Positions 41,527 through 49,724 of a stretch of 64,000 bases of DNA are shown here, piece after piece; position 1 is the first letter of the stretch; every line of letters begins with the position of its first letter. The translations under genes and the position numbers were made by a program. The notes under the pieces were generated by a model. It was not told the DNA's origin. It did no database searches and saw only the letters and a program-made list of their open reading frames with translations. Location of the stretch: the IMG/VR virus record IMGVR_UViG_3300020438_000008, positions 96,852-160,851 of that record. One strand, given 5' to 3'. The DNA is from a virus.

Positions 41527-42930
41527 ATGGCAGAAGAAGTAAAAGATTATAGTTTAGATTTGCAGAAATTGTTTGTTCAGTTTATGATAACTGATCCTGA
41601 ACTTTATTCAAGAGTCAGAGCGATAGTCGAACCTAAGTATTTTGATAGAAATATCAGAAAAGTAGTCGAAGTATTAGTTAATCATAGTGAAGAATATGCT
41701 ACGATTCCAACTACTGAAATTATCAAAGCACAAACAGGACAAGAGATAGAAAAATTAGATAACATCAATCAACACGTAGATTGGTTTATCGATGAGTTTG
41801 AAACTTTTTGTAGACACAAAGCAATCGAAAAAGCAATCATTGATAGTGCAGACTTGCTTGAAACAGGTAAGTATGGAGAAGTAGAACTTAGAATTAAAGA
41901 AGCAGTACAAACTGGACTTGCACGTTCATTAGGTACAGATTACTTTGCAGATCCTAGAGCAAGACTTGAAAAACTAAAAGACAATAACGGACAAATCACA
42001 ACTGGTTGGAAATCATTAGATGATAAACTTTATGGTGGTATCAATCGTGGTGAGATTTCTATTTTCTGTGGTGGATCAGGTGCAGGTAAATCTTTGTTCA
42101 TGCAAAATATGAGTTTGAATTGGGCAGAAGCAGGAATGAATTGTGTATACTTTACACTTGAACTTTCAGAAGAACTATCAAGTATGCGTATGGATGCAAT
42201 GCTTACTGATAGAAGTACAAAAAGAATTTTTAAAGAATTAGATGATGTAGAATTACAAGTTAAAACTAAAGGTAAGAAGTCTGGCATGTTACGTGTTAAG
42301 TATCTTCCTTCTGGTTCTTCAATTAATGACTTGCGTTCTTACATTAAAGAACTACAGATACAAACTGGCAAACGTGTAGATTGTATGTGTGTAGATTACT
42401 TAGATTTGTTAATGCCAGCAACAAAGAAAGTGTCAGCAAGTGATTTGTTTATTAAAGACAAATATGTAACAGAAGAAATTCGTAACTTTGCAATGGAAAC
42501 TGAAACTGTTTTGGTAACTGCATCACAGTTAAATAGAAGTGCAGTTGAAGAAATCGAATTTGACCATTCACATATCGCAGGTGGTATCTCTAAAATTCAA
42601 ACTGCGGATAATGTTATTGGTATCTTTACAAGTCAAGCAATGAGAGAACGTGGTCAATATCAATTACAGTTATTGAAAACACGTTCAAGTAGTGGTGTAG
42701 GTAGCAAAATTAATCTAGTATTTGACAGAGATAGTCTTAAGATTTCAGATGATACAGAAGGGTTAGCTGATGCTCAAAATACATCAAATACGATGAATGT
42801 AGTCGATACATTACGTCAAAAAACCGTAGTAAAAGCACCAGAAACTAACGAAGAAGAAAAGACTGATGTTGCAATGAACCTGAGAGCAATGTTAAAGACC
42901 AAGACACGCACTCCTTTTGATGAAAACTGA
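41527..42930 (+). CDS. gp41: Replicative DNA helicase
   Basis: 467 residues of T4 gp41 (DnaB/RecA fold). An N-terminal helical domain is followed by ITTGWKSLDDKLYGGINRGE, Walker A GGSGAGKS (about residues 182-189), Walker B VDCMCVDYLDL and the VLVTASQLNRSA sensor region. Works with gp61 at the fork. No ribosome site; the ATG sits at the predicted transcription start. Confidence 0.95.
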   Translation: MAEEVKDYSLDLQKLFVQFMITDPELYSRVRAIVEPKYFDRNIRKVVEVLVNHSEEYATIPTTEIIKAQTGQEIEKLDNINQHVDWFIDEFETFCRHKAIEKAIIDSADLLETGKYGEVELRIKEAVQTGLARSLGTDYFADPRARLEKLKDNNGQITTGWKSLDDKLYGGINRGEISIFCGGSGAGKSLFMQNMSLNWAEAGMNCVYFTLELSEELSSMRMDAMLTDRSTKRIFKELDDVELQVKTKGKKSGMLRVKYLPSGSSINDLRSYIKELQIQTGKRVDCMCVDYLDLLMPATKKVSASDLFIKDKYVTEEIRNFAMETETVLVTASQLNRSAVEEIEFDHSHIAGGISKIQTADNVIGIFTSQAMRERGQYQLQLLKTRSSSGVGSKINLVFDRDSLKISDDTEGLADAQNTSNTMNVVDTLRQKTVVKAPETNEEEKTDVAMNLRAMLKTKTRTPFDEN

Positions 42931-42936
42931 TAAATA
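42929..42936 (+). promoter_or_regulatory. Late promoter element at the gp41 stop
   Basis: GATAAATAC overlaps the gp41 stop codon and lies 22 nt before the next ATG. It restarts late expression for the following structural block. Confidence 0.7.
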
Positions 42937-42957
42937 CAGTTAGAACGGAGAAATATC

Positions 42958-43206
42958 ATGGATAAACCTCGTAAAAGTCTATTTGAAGAACTAAATTCTA
43001 TCTCATATGATAGAGATAATAAACGTTTAGTAGAGCAAAAAGGCGAACATATCATAACGGGAGCGATAAATCTTATAGAATTTATCAATCGTGAGTTTGA
43101 TGATGAGACTGCAAATGACTTAACTAAGAGATTAGTTAATAGTATTAGGTCTCAAGATCCGAGAAAGTTTAAACGTGGTATAAAAAGTGTCAAGGCTAAA
43201 ACATAA
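42958..43206 (+). CDS. Small conserved phage protein, late block
   Basis: 82 residues, helical and charged: KSLFEELNSISYDRDNKRLV, INREFDDETANDLTKRLVNS and a basic end. GGAG ribosome site. One-base overlap with the next gene. Probably part of the virion assembly unit; no domain recognised. Confidence 0.6.
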   Translation: MDKPRKSLFEELNSISYDRDNKRLVEQKGEHIITGAINLIEFINREFDDETANDLTKRLVNSIRSQDPRKFKRGIKSVKAKT

Positions 43207-43427
43207 TGACTTTAGAGCAACAGTTAAATAGATTAAAAGTACTATCAGGTATATATAAACCATATCTACCAGAAGAAACTCAACAAGAGAACATATCTTA
43301 TACTGGTACAGAGAAATCTAAACTCCAAAAGAAGCATAATATACAGCCAGGCACAGATGAATGGTTTAAGTTATGGTTTGCTAAGCCTCATTTAACTGGC
43401 GAGAGACCTTTTGGGGATAAACAATGA
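43206..43427 (+). CDS. Small protein of unknown function, late block
   Basis: 73 residues beginning MTLEQQLNRLKVLSGIYKPY and ending with WFAKPHLTGERPFGDKQ. Overlaps neighbours by one and four bases, which suggests translation coupling with the large next gene. Function unknown. Confidence 0.55.
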   Translation: MTLEQQLNRLKVLSGIYKPYLPEETQQENISYTGTEKSKLQKKHNIQPGTDEWFKLWFAKPHLTGERPFGDKQ

Positions 43428-44773
43428 AAGTAAGAGATATATTAGGCAAAGGCAGAGAGCGTAGATTTAGAGGACCACGTAAACCTCGTTTTAAACAAGT
43501 AGGTTTTCATAAAAAATTAAAAGGTCTATTAGATGCTGAATTAAAAGAAGAAGATAAGAATACACACCTAGACCATGCAGAAGAATTAGTATTCATAAAT
43601 GGATCAGAAGGTATAAAACGTGTTGTAGATACGTTCACTAAATTATTAAATACACTTGATGGACAAGGTGGCGGTGATGCAATCACTACTAAGTGGGACG
43701 GATCACCAGCAGTATTTTGTGGAACAGATCCAGCAGACGGACAATTCTTTGTAGGCACAAAAGGCGTGTTTGCTAAAACACCAAAACTTAATAAATCTTC
43801 ACAAGATATTGAACAAAATCACGGTGATACTGTAAAGAACGGCGAACCAGTGAGCAAAGAAGGTCTACGTAATAAACTTAATGCTTCATTAGAACATTTG
43901 AAAGACTTAGGTATTGATGGTGTCTTACAAGGTGACTTATTGTTTACTAAGGGTGATTTAAAACAAACAAACATAGAGGGCAAAGCCCATATAGCATTCA
44001 AACCAAATACAATTACGTATGTTGTACCAACAGACAGTCAGATAGCGAAAGAAATGATGGCGGCTGAGATTGGTATTGTGTTTCATACAAGTTATTCAGG
44101 AGATAGTTTAGCAGATATGAAAGCATCATTTGGTTATGATGCAAGTAATCTTAAATCTACTCCAAATGTTTGGTTTACAGATGCACGTATTAAAGATGTA
44201 TCAGGACAAGTAAACTTAAAGAAAGAAAATGTTGCAAGAATAAGACTAGCAATTAAAGAATTAGCAACACTGAAAGTTGATGCAAAGACTTTTAAAGCAA
44301 TCAATCAAAAGATTGGTCAGATAGAATTAGTTGATGCTATTAAGGCACATGCAAATAAACCAATACGTACAGGACAAGCATTAGAACAAGATGCAGATGT
44401 CTTTGTTAAAGGATTTTTAGAAGGTTTACAAGCAAAATTAGATAAAGAAATTAGCAATTTAGCTACAGGACCTGAAGGAAAAGCAGGTCAGGCTAGATTA
44501 CAAGCAAAAGATGATATAGCAAATATCATAAATACATATGAGAAACAGATTGCAGATATGTATCGTGCTTATCTAAAAGTTGAAGCAGTTAAAATGATGT
44601 TTCAACAAAAGATGAAGAACATAAAAGCAATAGACAGTTTCATTGAACAACCAGATGGTTCATTTAAAGTAACAGACCCAGAAGGATTTGTTATTGTTGA
44701 CCATGTAGGTAAAGCAATGAAGATTGTTGACAGATTAGAATTTAGTGCGGCAAACTTTGCACCAAGGGATTAG
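43424..44773 (+). CDS. Virion-type protein with nucleotidyltransferase-like KxDG motif
   Basis: 449 residues, of a kind that is widespread in marine T4-like phages and usually listed as structural (DUF6267-like). The region AITTKWDGSPAVFCG carries a K-x-D-G resembling motif I of ATP-dependent ligases and capping enzymes, followed by FFVGTKGVFA, GIDGVLQGDLLF and GKAHIAFKPNTITYVVP, in a plausible motif III/IV/V order. A basic N-terminal arm (GKGRERRFRGPRKPRF) precedes it. Whether it is an active enzyme is unknown. Confidence 0.6.
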   Translation: MKVRDILGKGRERRFRGPRKPRFKQVGFHKKLKGLLDAELKEEDKNTHLDHAEELVFINGSEGIKRVVDTFTKLLNTLDGQGGGDAITTKWDGSPAVFCGTDPADGQFFVGTKGVFAKTPKLNKSSQDIEQNHGDTVKNGEPVSKEGLRNKLNASLEHLKDLGIDGVLQGDLLFTKGDLKQTNIEGKAHIAFKPNTITYVVPTDSQIAKEMMAAEIGIVFHTSYSGDSLADMKASFGYDASNLKSTPNVWFTDARIKDVSGQVNLKKENVARIRLAIKELATLKVDAKTFKAINQKIGQIELVDAIKAHANKPIRTGQALEQDADVFVKGFLEGLQAKLDKEISNLATGPEGKAGQARLQAKDDIANIINTYEKQIADMYRAYLKVEAVKMMFQQKMKNIKAIDSFIEQPDGSFKVTDPEGFVIVDHVGKAMKIVDRLEFSAANFAPRD

Positions 44774-44777
44774 TTAG

Positions 44778-44975
44778 ATGTTAAGTAAGAAATGCAAATT
44801 GCACCTAGAGGAAGTAGGCGAAACACGTTGGCAACATTTTAAACATGCAATGTGGGTTTCGTGGCAACTAGAAAAGGCCGCATATGCGTGTATGATACAT
44901 GCGTTTGCACCAAGATGGTTTACATCCTATGCAAGTGATAGATGCAATCAAGTATTGCAATCGAGGACAAAATGA
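44778..44975 (+). CDS. DUF6356-type small membrane-associated protein
   Basis: 65 residues. HFKHAMWVSWQLEKAAYACM followed by IHAFAPRWFTSYAS is the DUF6356 pattern: a short hydrophobic helix flanked by aromatic residues. Function unknown; late operon. Confidence 0.6.
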   Translation: MLSKKCKLHLEEVGETRWQHFKHAMWVSWQLEKAAYACMIHAFAPRWFTSYASDRCNQVLQSRTK

Positions 44976-45748
44976 TGGAACAATATAAAGGCAAATTACA
45001 GTTAGTTAACACATTTACAGAAAGTAGATTGTTTAGAACAAAACAAAATCAAAATAAAACAAATGTAGATGATGCGGCTGAGTTATCATTTGCTTACATG
45101 ATGATTTTAAATATGTTTAATAAAGACTATGAGTTTGCTCCATTGGCGTCTGATTATGCAAGTAGAACAGTAGCATATCGTAACTTTGATTATTTCAGAA
45201 CAAGTGGTACAGACTTGTATGTAATGATTAATAGATTGATTGGCAAAGAAGTCAACGATGATGATCCAAGAGATAAGATTGCATTAAGTCGTATTAATTT
45301 AAAAAGACAAGAAGCTATAAGATATCTAAGTCATATAGCGGCAAACAAGTCTGAATCAGGATTTGAACAAAGAATGCTACTAAGATTTCAAAGAGATTTA
45401 AACATACAAGATGGAATGCTTAAATCAATGAGAAGATTAATAGGTGACTGGGATAATTTAAGTCAGAATCAAAGAGCCCTAGTTACTACTAGAATGATGC
45501 AATATTTACGTAGAAAAGCAATGCGTAGTGAGTTGATGCCAGCGTTAGCTAAGTTCCAAAAGCGTGGAAACTACATAGTTAATGACAAAAAAGACACTAA
45601 AAAGAAGATTTGGGACAGCCCAATCACTAAAGCAGGTGTGGCAATTGGTGCAATTTACGGTGCAGGTAAGCTAGGAAAAGAGTTAGGTAAGACTTCTTAT
45701 CAAACTGGACGTAATTTAGGCGGAAAATTCCAGTCTCGTGGCAAGTAA
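44972..45748 (+). CDS. Late structural-block protein of unknown function
   Basis: 258 residues from the ATG at 44972 (GAGG upstream; overlaps previous stop). Mostly helical, with FAYMMILNMFNKDYEFAPLA and LVTTRMMQYLRRKAMRSELM; the end is Gly/Lys-rich (GAIYGAGKLGKELGKTSYQT). Its place after the KxDG protein is conserved in marine T4-like phages to my knowledge. No domain recognised. Confidence 0.6.
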   Translation: MMEQYKGKLQLVNTFTESRLFRTKQNQNKTNVDDAAELSFAYMMILNMFNKDYEFAPLASDYASRTVAYRNFDYFRTSGTDLYVMINRLIGKEVNDDDPRDKIALSRINLKRQEAIRYLSHIAANKSESGFEQRMLLRFQRDLNIQDGMLKSMRRLIGDWDNLSQNQRALVTTRMMQYLRRKAMRSELMPALAKFQKRGNYIVNDKKDTKKKIWDSPITKAGVAIGAIYGAGKLGKELGKTSYQTGRNLGGKFQSRGK

Positions 45749-45771
45749 ACGCCCACTTTTTTGCAAAAAAA

Positions 45772-45779
45772 GATAAATA
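45772..45779 (+). promoter_or_regulatory. Late promoter element
   Basis: GATAAATAA, 61 nt before the first of two paralogous small structural-type genes. Sits next to a short AT dyad (CTTTTTTGCAAAAAAG). Confidence 0.68.
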
Positions 45780-45839
45780 AAAGCATAGAGCAATACAATT
45801 TTATAATGCTCGAGGAAATATCTATTTAGGAGAACTAAA

Positions 45840-46103
45840 ATGGCAAAAGTACATGAAACATATTCAGCAGGTCAATTCCTTACTGGTAACTTAAATCACT
45901 TCACAGTGACAAAGACTGGTATGGCGGCGTCTGACATGAAAGCAGTAATCGAAGGTGCAGGAACACGTGCTACAGTAGTACTAGTTGGTGCTATCGATGG
46001 TAACGATGTAAGAATCGCAGTAGAAAACAACGGCGCATGGGATGCCGCTGGTTTAGACGCGGCTCTAGGTGCTGATTTCTCAGTAGCCGACTTCGCATAC
46101 TAA
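45840..46103 (+). CDS. Small abundant structural-type protein A
   Basis: 87 residues: MAKVHETYSAGQFLTGNLNH, then RATVVLVGAIDGNDVRIAVE and an Ala/Asp-rich end. Shares the SAG-x2-L-x-GN-x-N pattern with the protein at 46244. It has a late promoter, a GGAG ribosome site, its own terminator and relatively high-quality codons, so a high-copy decoration or tail component is likely. No fold recognised. Confidence 0.62.
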   Translation: MAKVHETYSAGQFLTGNLNHFTVTKTGMAASDMKAVIEGAGTRATVVLVGAIDGNDVRIAVENNGAWDAAGLDAALGADFSVADFAY

Positions 46104-46115
46104 TTTTTACCCCCC

Positions 46116-46131
46116 TGGACTTAACAGTCCA
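46116..46131 (+). other. Short hairpin upstream of terminator
   Basis: Perfect 6-bp stem TGGACT / AGTCCA with TAAC loop, between a stop codon and the terminator. No T run; may protect the mRNA 3' end. Confidence 0.5.
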
Positions 46132-46153
46132 ACCCACACTTTGCGTGTATTTA

Positions 46154-46182
46154 AAAAGACCCTTTAACGAGGGTCTTTTTTT
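46154..46182 (+). terminator. Strong rho-independent terminator
   Basis: Stem AAAAGACCCT / AGGGTCTTTT (10 bp), loop TTAACG, T run. Isolates gene A from its paralogue. Confidence 0.92.
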
Positions 46183-46205
46183 ACCTCTAACTTACCAACC
46201 ACTTT

Positions 46206-46213
46206 GATAAATA
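46206..46213 (+). promoter_or_regulatory. Late promoter element
   Basis: GATAAATAC, 30 nt before the ATG at 46244 and a GGAG ribosome site. Directly follows the terminator region. Confidence 0.75.
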
Positions 46214-46243
46214 CATATATAATTAAATATTGGAGAAAACAAT

Positions 46244-46636
46244 ATGGCAAAGATACATGGTGCCGCTAGTGCAGGCGAAACTTTAGGCGGTAATATAAAT
46301 TTTTATACATTATATGTTAGTGGTTTAGATATAACTGCAACAGGTAGTGTAGCAGACCAGACACAACAAAACCTTGATGATGTTGTTAACCTAATTTCAT
46401 TGGTTGCACAGCCAATCATAATGAATAATCCAATCGCAGTTACACTTAATGGTCTAGCACCGTCGTTAACAGGCGCAGGATTTTTATTTAAGTTTGCAGT
46501 AGAGCATGGTAGAGTATTTGAAAGAAACGGAGATACAACTTCTGTTCTTAAAGAACTATTTGAAAACGTAACTATCGATGGTGTTACGTTAGTAGAAGGT
46601 TCGAATATCGAATACGTAATGTCAGATATACTTTAA
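46244..46636 (+). CDS. Small structural-type protein B (paralogue N-terminus)
   Basis: 130 residues. MAKIHGAASAGETLGGNINF matches the start of the protein at 45840, then the sequences diverge; a segment of helical and hydrophobic character follows (DDVVNLISLVAQPIIM, GAGFLFKFAVEHGRV). Late promoter of its own. Likely virion component; function unknown. Confidence 0.6.
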   Translation: MAKIHGAASAGETLGGNINFYTLYVSGLDITATGSVADQTQQNLDDVVNLISLVAQPIIMNNPIAVTLNGLAPSLTGAGFLFKFAVEHGRVFERNGDTTSVLKELFENVTIDGVTLVEGSNIEYVMSDIL

Positions 46637-46651
46637 TTCTAGGAGTTCACT

Positions 46652-47320
46652 TTGGATTGGAATCAGTTAATAGAATCCAGAGTACAAACCACTACTTGGG
46701 ATTTAGAAAAAGAAGTTTCAAAAGATACAGTTGAATCTATTATGGATGAAGTCCATAAACGTTCAGCTTCCAAACAAAATCTAGTAAGATACGAAATTCA
46801 AATATTCGATTGGTCAGATACAGAGTTTAGAAATCATTTCAATGAACTTTGTATCAGAGAACCATATAAGACACCGGTAGAATACAATACTCAAGTCTTA
46901 GCACCTTGGTTAATTATATTAAAACGCAGAGACGGAATACATTGGAATAGAGCAGGAGACCAACCAGGATATCCTGATTTAGATTATTCGACACAACTTT
47001 ATAATAGATTTGTACCAAGTGCTATGGAAACTGGTATAGCATCAGCTAACATAATATTATCTGCTAAAGCAAAAGGTATAGATACAGGCTATTGTCAGTG
47101 CTTTAATTGGGAATATGAACATGCAAATGTAATACTAGATAAACTAGGAGTAGATGATGCAAAGGATGTTTATGTATCTCTAGGACTAGGACATGGTTCT
47201 TCTCTAAAAAGAACACTTAATTTACATACAAATCAATGGTATAATACTTTTGCACATGTTGGTAATATGTGGGAAAGAGAACCTAAGCCAAATAAAGAAG
47301 ATTACATTAAATTCGCATAA
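46652..47320 (+). CDS. Nitroreductase-like flavoprotein
   Basis: 222 residues with a TTG start, supported by AGGAG 6 nt upstream. WDLEKEVSKDTVESIMDEVH, a RSASKQNLVRYEI stretch (the FMN-binding RxSxR-like site), and GIASANIILSAKAKGIDTGY match nitroreductase-family topology. It is followed by NWEYEHANVILDKLGV. The usual catalytic detail is not clear, so it may be a remodelled member. Late gene behind the small structural protein. Confidence 0.5.
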   Translation: MDWNQLIESRVQTTTWDLEKEVSKDTVESIMDEVHKRSASKQNLVRYEIQIFDWSDTEFRNHFNELCIREPYKTPVEYNTQVLAPWLIILKRRDGIHWNRAGDQPGYPDLDYSTQLYNRFVPSAMETGIASANIILSAKAKGIDTGYCQCFNWEYEHANVILDKLGVDDAKDVYVSLGLGHGSSLKRTLNLHTNQWYNTFAHVGNMWEREPKPNKEDYIKFA

Positions 47321-47339
47321 AAAATTTTTGAATTAAAAT

Positions 47340-47347
47340 GATAAATA
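47340..47347 (+). promoter_or_regulatory. Late promoter element
   Basis: GATAAATAC, 41 nt before the ATG at 47389, which has a GGAG ribosome site. Confidence 0.72.
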
Positions 47348-47388
47348 CAAACAATGGGATTATAGTTCCCTAGTTTGGAGTTATTATT

Positions 47389-47646
47389 ATGGCAGGAATT
47401 GATAGCAAATTAGCACAGTTAGAGACAGAGAGTTTAGAAACTCATGTGGCTGTTGCTCATGAACGATTTAAAAACCTTGATACAAGCATTGCTAGACTAG
47501 AAAGTGTAGTCGAAAAGAATGCCTCTGAAACTAAGGAAGGTCTTTCAGAACTTAAAAAAATTATTATCTGGGCAAGTTCTACATTATTTGCCACTATGTT
47601 ATTAGCCTTATTGACAACTGTTTTTGGTACATCGGTAGGTTTATAA
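47389..47646 (+). CDS. Coiled-coil plus C-terminal membrane segment protein (XhlA/holin-like)
   Basis: 85 residues. The first 60 are coiled-coil (ERFKNLDTSIARLESVVEKN), ending in one transmembrane helix (IIIWASSTLFATMLLALLTT). This layout is that of XhlA-type proteins, which help holins, and of some phage membrane adaptors. Lysis function is a guess; no endolysin is seen nearby. One-base overlap with the next gene. Confidence 0.55.
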   Translation: MAGIDSKLAQLETESLETHVAVAHERFKNLDTSIARLESVVEKNASETKEGLSELKKIIIWASSTLFATMLLALLTTVFGTSVGL

Positions 47647-47924
47647 TGCAGGTATTTGAAGTACTCCAGCCAGTAGAAGAAGCCAAGCTAGTTTATGCCA
47701 GAAAGGGCAGACAGATTGTACGTAAGTACAGATGTTCATCTGGCAGACTAAAGGGTAAAACTGTTTCAAACCCAACTGCTTGTTTTAAGCCAGTTGATAT
47801 TAAAAAGAGATTTACTCTTGCAAGAACTAAAGCAAAGCTGGGATCAAGACTAAAAAGAAAATCAGCTATGACAAGAAGAATGAACCCGGCAAGTAGACGT
47901 TTAAAAACGTTGAACAAAAGGTAA
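47646..47924 (+). CDS. Highly basic protein, possible DNA-associated head protein
   Basis: 92 residues with about 30% Lys/Arg (RKGRQIVRKYRCSSGRLKGK, RLKRKSAMTRRMNP). Two cysteines lie in YRCSSG and ACFKP. Similar basic proteins occur in marine T4-like late regions. Nucleic-acid binding is likely from charge; packaging in the head is inference. Confidence 0.6.
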   Translation: MQVFEVLQPVEEAKLVYARKGRQIVRKYRCSSGRLKGKTVSNPTACFKPVDIKKRFTLARTKAKLGSRLKRKSAMTRRMNPASRRLKTLNKR

Positions 47925-47936
47925 AGAGAGGATATT

Positions 47937-48818
47937 ATGGATTTAAAAAATAAAATCAAAGAGTCTATGAGAACAGAAAGTATAAATGATAAGATTGCCG
48001 ACATTGCAGATTTAGTTGGTGAGAAAGAAGAAGTTGTACGTGAAAGATTAAAGACTTTAGATTTCAGACAATACATTGAACTTATTAAAGCAGTTAGAGA
48101 TACACAAATGGAAACTGCTAGAGACATTTTAGGTCTTGGTATGGGTGAATCAAAGTATTATTATGATGGAAAAGTATCCCTAATATCTCCAGAAGAATTC
48201 AAAAAAATTCATAAAGATTTTAAAAATGACACACCAGGTGAAGAACGTATGGTTATTTTAGATCCTGAGTCAGGTGCAACTATTTCAGTACCAGTTAAAT
48301 TTATGAATGAAGAAACAGAAGAAGTAAACGAAGACGAAAAACAAATCGCGGCAGATATTAAAGATTATGTTGACGACCACAAAAAACATTTTGATGCATA
48401 TCCAATGGATGTAGAAGTTGATGATAGAGTTTACGACTATGATGAGTACTGGAAAATATTAGATAAGTATTATCCAGTGAATGAATATAATCAAGGTGGA
48501 ACAATGTCTCCGGGCGAAATGAGAGGTGCTCAAGCACAACAATCAGCGGCGGCTCAACAACAAGGACAAGATACGTCTCCACAAAATAAAACTAAAAAAG
48601 CACAAGCAATGCAGAGATTAGGTAAAAAGAATTTAGGTGGTGCTACTGCACAACAGGCGGCAGATGCATTAGACAAAGCAGGACAAGGTAAAACACTTAC
48701 ACCAATTCAACGTAAAGCAATGGCCCAACAAGCGGCATCAGTTGACCAATTAGCGGCAGATCCAAAAACTGCAACACAGTTTAGAAATTTATTAAATAAA
48801 CTAAATCAAGGGAAATAG
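47937..48818 (+). CDS. Late-block protein with Gln/Ala-rich C-terminal region
   Basis: 293 residues. N-terminal helical part (IADIADLVGEKEEVVRERLK; ARDILGLGMG), an acidic middle (VDDHKKHFDAYPMDVEVDDR) and a C-terminal low-complexity Gln/Ala segment (AQQSAAAQQQGQD). GAGAGGA ribosome site. No known domain. Probably a scaffold or internal protein. Confidence 0.6.
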   Translation: MDLKNKIKESMRTESINDKIADIADLVGEKEEVVRERLKTLDFRQYIELIKAVRDTQMETARDILGLGMGESKYYYDGKVSLISPEEFKKIHKDFKNDTPGEERMVILDPESGATISVPVKFMNEETEEVNEDEKQIAADIKDYVDDHKKHFDAYPMDVEVDDRVYDYDEYWKILDKYYPVNEYNQGGTMSPGEMRGAQAQQSAAAQQQGQDTSPQNKTKKAQAMQRLGKKNLGGATAQQAADALDKAGQGKTLTPIQRKAMAQQAASVDQLAADPKTATQFRNLLNKLNQGK

Positions 48819-48822
48819 TTTT

Positions 48823-49017
48823 ATGAGATTGCAAGAAGTTTTAGGCGGAATTTATGTAATGATTACTGAGGAAGAAAGTGATTTATTTCTTAAGTACTTT
48901 TCAGAAAATCAATACGTACATGAATCTCAATTATCTGAAAGAGAACAGGTAGTTGCAGAAAGACTATCACACAAAGGTGTTCTTGTACCTTCACTCAGAG
49001 GGTATAGGACTGTATAA
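48823..49017 (+). CDS. Small protein of unknown function
   Basis: 64 residues, beginning MRLQEVLGGIYVMITEEESD and containing LSEREQVVAERLSHKGVLVP, which looks like a compact winged-helix or three-helix domain. Late operon member. Confidence 0.55.
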   Translation: MRLQEVLGGIYVMITEEESDLFLKYFSENQYVHESQLSEREQVVAERLSHKGVLVPSLRGYRTV

Positions 49018-49028
49018 CGGAGGACAAA

Positions 49029-49670
49029 ATGACTGGACCAAGTAGAGCGGATGTAGGTGCAATGGCAAATCTTCTTAAAGCATTAAATGGCGATAAGAGT
49101 GGATTAAAAGCACAGACAGAAGCACAACAATCTCAGGGTGGGAACGAGATAGTGGATGTAAGTCCTGGTGTAAAAACTGCGGACATCAAAGCAATGGAAA
49201 ATATTATGAGAAATTTCCAGAGTGCTACATCTAATGTTGCACAGAAAGTTGCAACAACAATTAATGAGTCGAAAAAAACCGAAAAAGGAGTACAGGTAGG
49301 TTTATATTCTGTAGAAAAAACTCCTGAAACATCATTTAATATTGTAGACAGTAGAACAAATGATACTCTATTTGAAGATTTAAGAGCATATGAGACAGCA
49401 TATGTGATTGTACATCATTTAAATGAAGGTAAAAAGATTAATTCACAAGAGATAACTAAGGTTATTTCAACAAATGCAGTATTCGAAAAATTCTATTTCG
49501 ATGCTTTACAGCATAAAAATACTTATAAACAAGCAAAAAAGCGTGGTGATTTAGGCAAGATGGACATTGCAGAAGCTAGATTTAGCAGAGCAAAAGCAGA
49601 AGCCTGGAACGCAAAAAAGCAAGTAAATGAGATATATGAGGCTGTGTCTAATCAAAAACCACTAATTTAA
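49029..49670 (+). CDS. Late-block protein of unknown function
   Basis: 213 residues, SD GGAGG. Conspicuous: VGAMANLLKALNGD, KTADIKAMENIMRNFQSATS, and a C-terminal Lys/Ala helical part (RFSRAKAEAWNAKKQVNEIY). Predicted mostly helical; no enzyme motif. Likely a virion or scaffold component. Confidence 0.58.
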   Translation: MTGPSRADVGAMANLLKALNGDKSGLKAQTEAQQSQGGNEIVDVSPGVKTADIKAMENIMRNFQSATSNVAQKVATTINESKKTEKGVQVGLYSVEKTPETSFNIVDSRTNDTLFEDLRAYETAYVIVHHLNEGKKINSQEITKVISTNAVFEKFYFDALQHKNTYKQAKKRGDLGKMDIAEARFSRAKAEAWNAKKQVNEIYEAVSNQKPLI

Positions 49671-49678
49671 TTTAAAAA

Positions 49679-49686
49679 GATAAATA
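49679..49686 (+). promoter_or_regulatory. Late promoter element
   Basis: GATAAATAC, 38 nt before the ATG at 49725; starts the next late transcript. Confidence 0.72.
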
Positions 49687-49724
49687 CATAATATAAACAC
49701 ATATTATGTAATGGGGCAATTACC

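Noticed and set aside
45754-45771. CTTTTTTGCAAAAAAG dyad as a terminator
   Set aside because: No loop is possible (two-base centre), so it cannot form a normal RNA hairpin.
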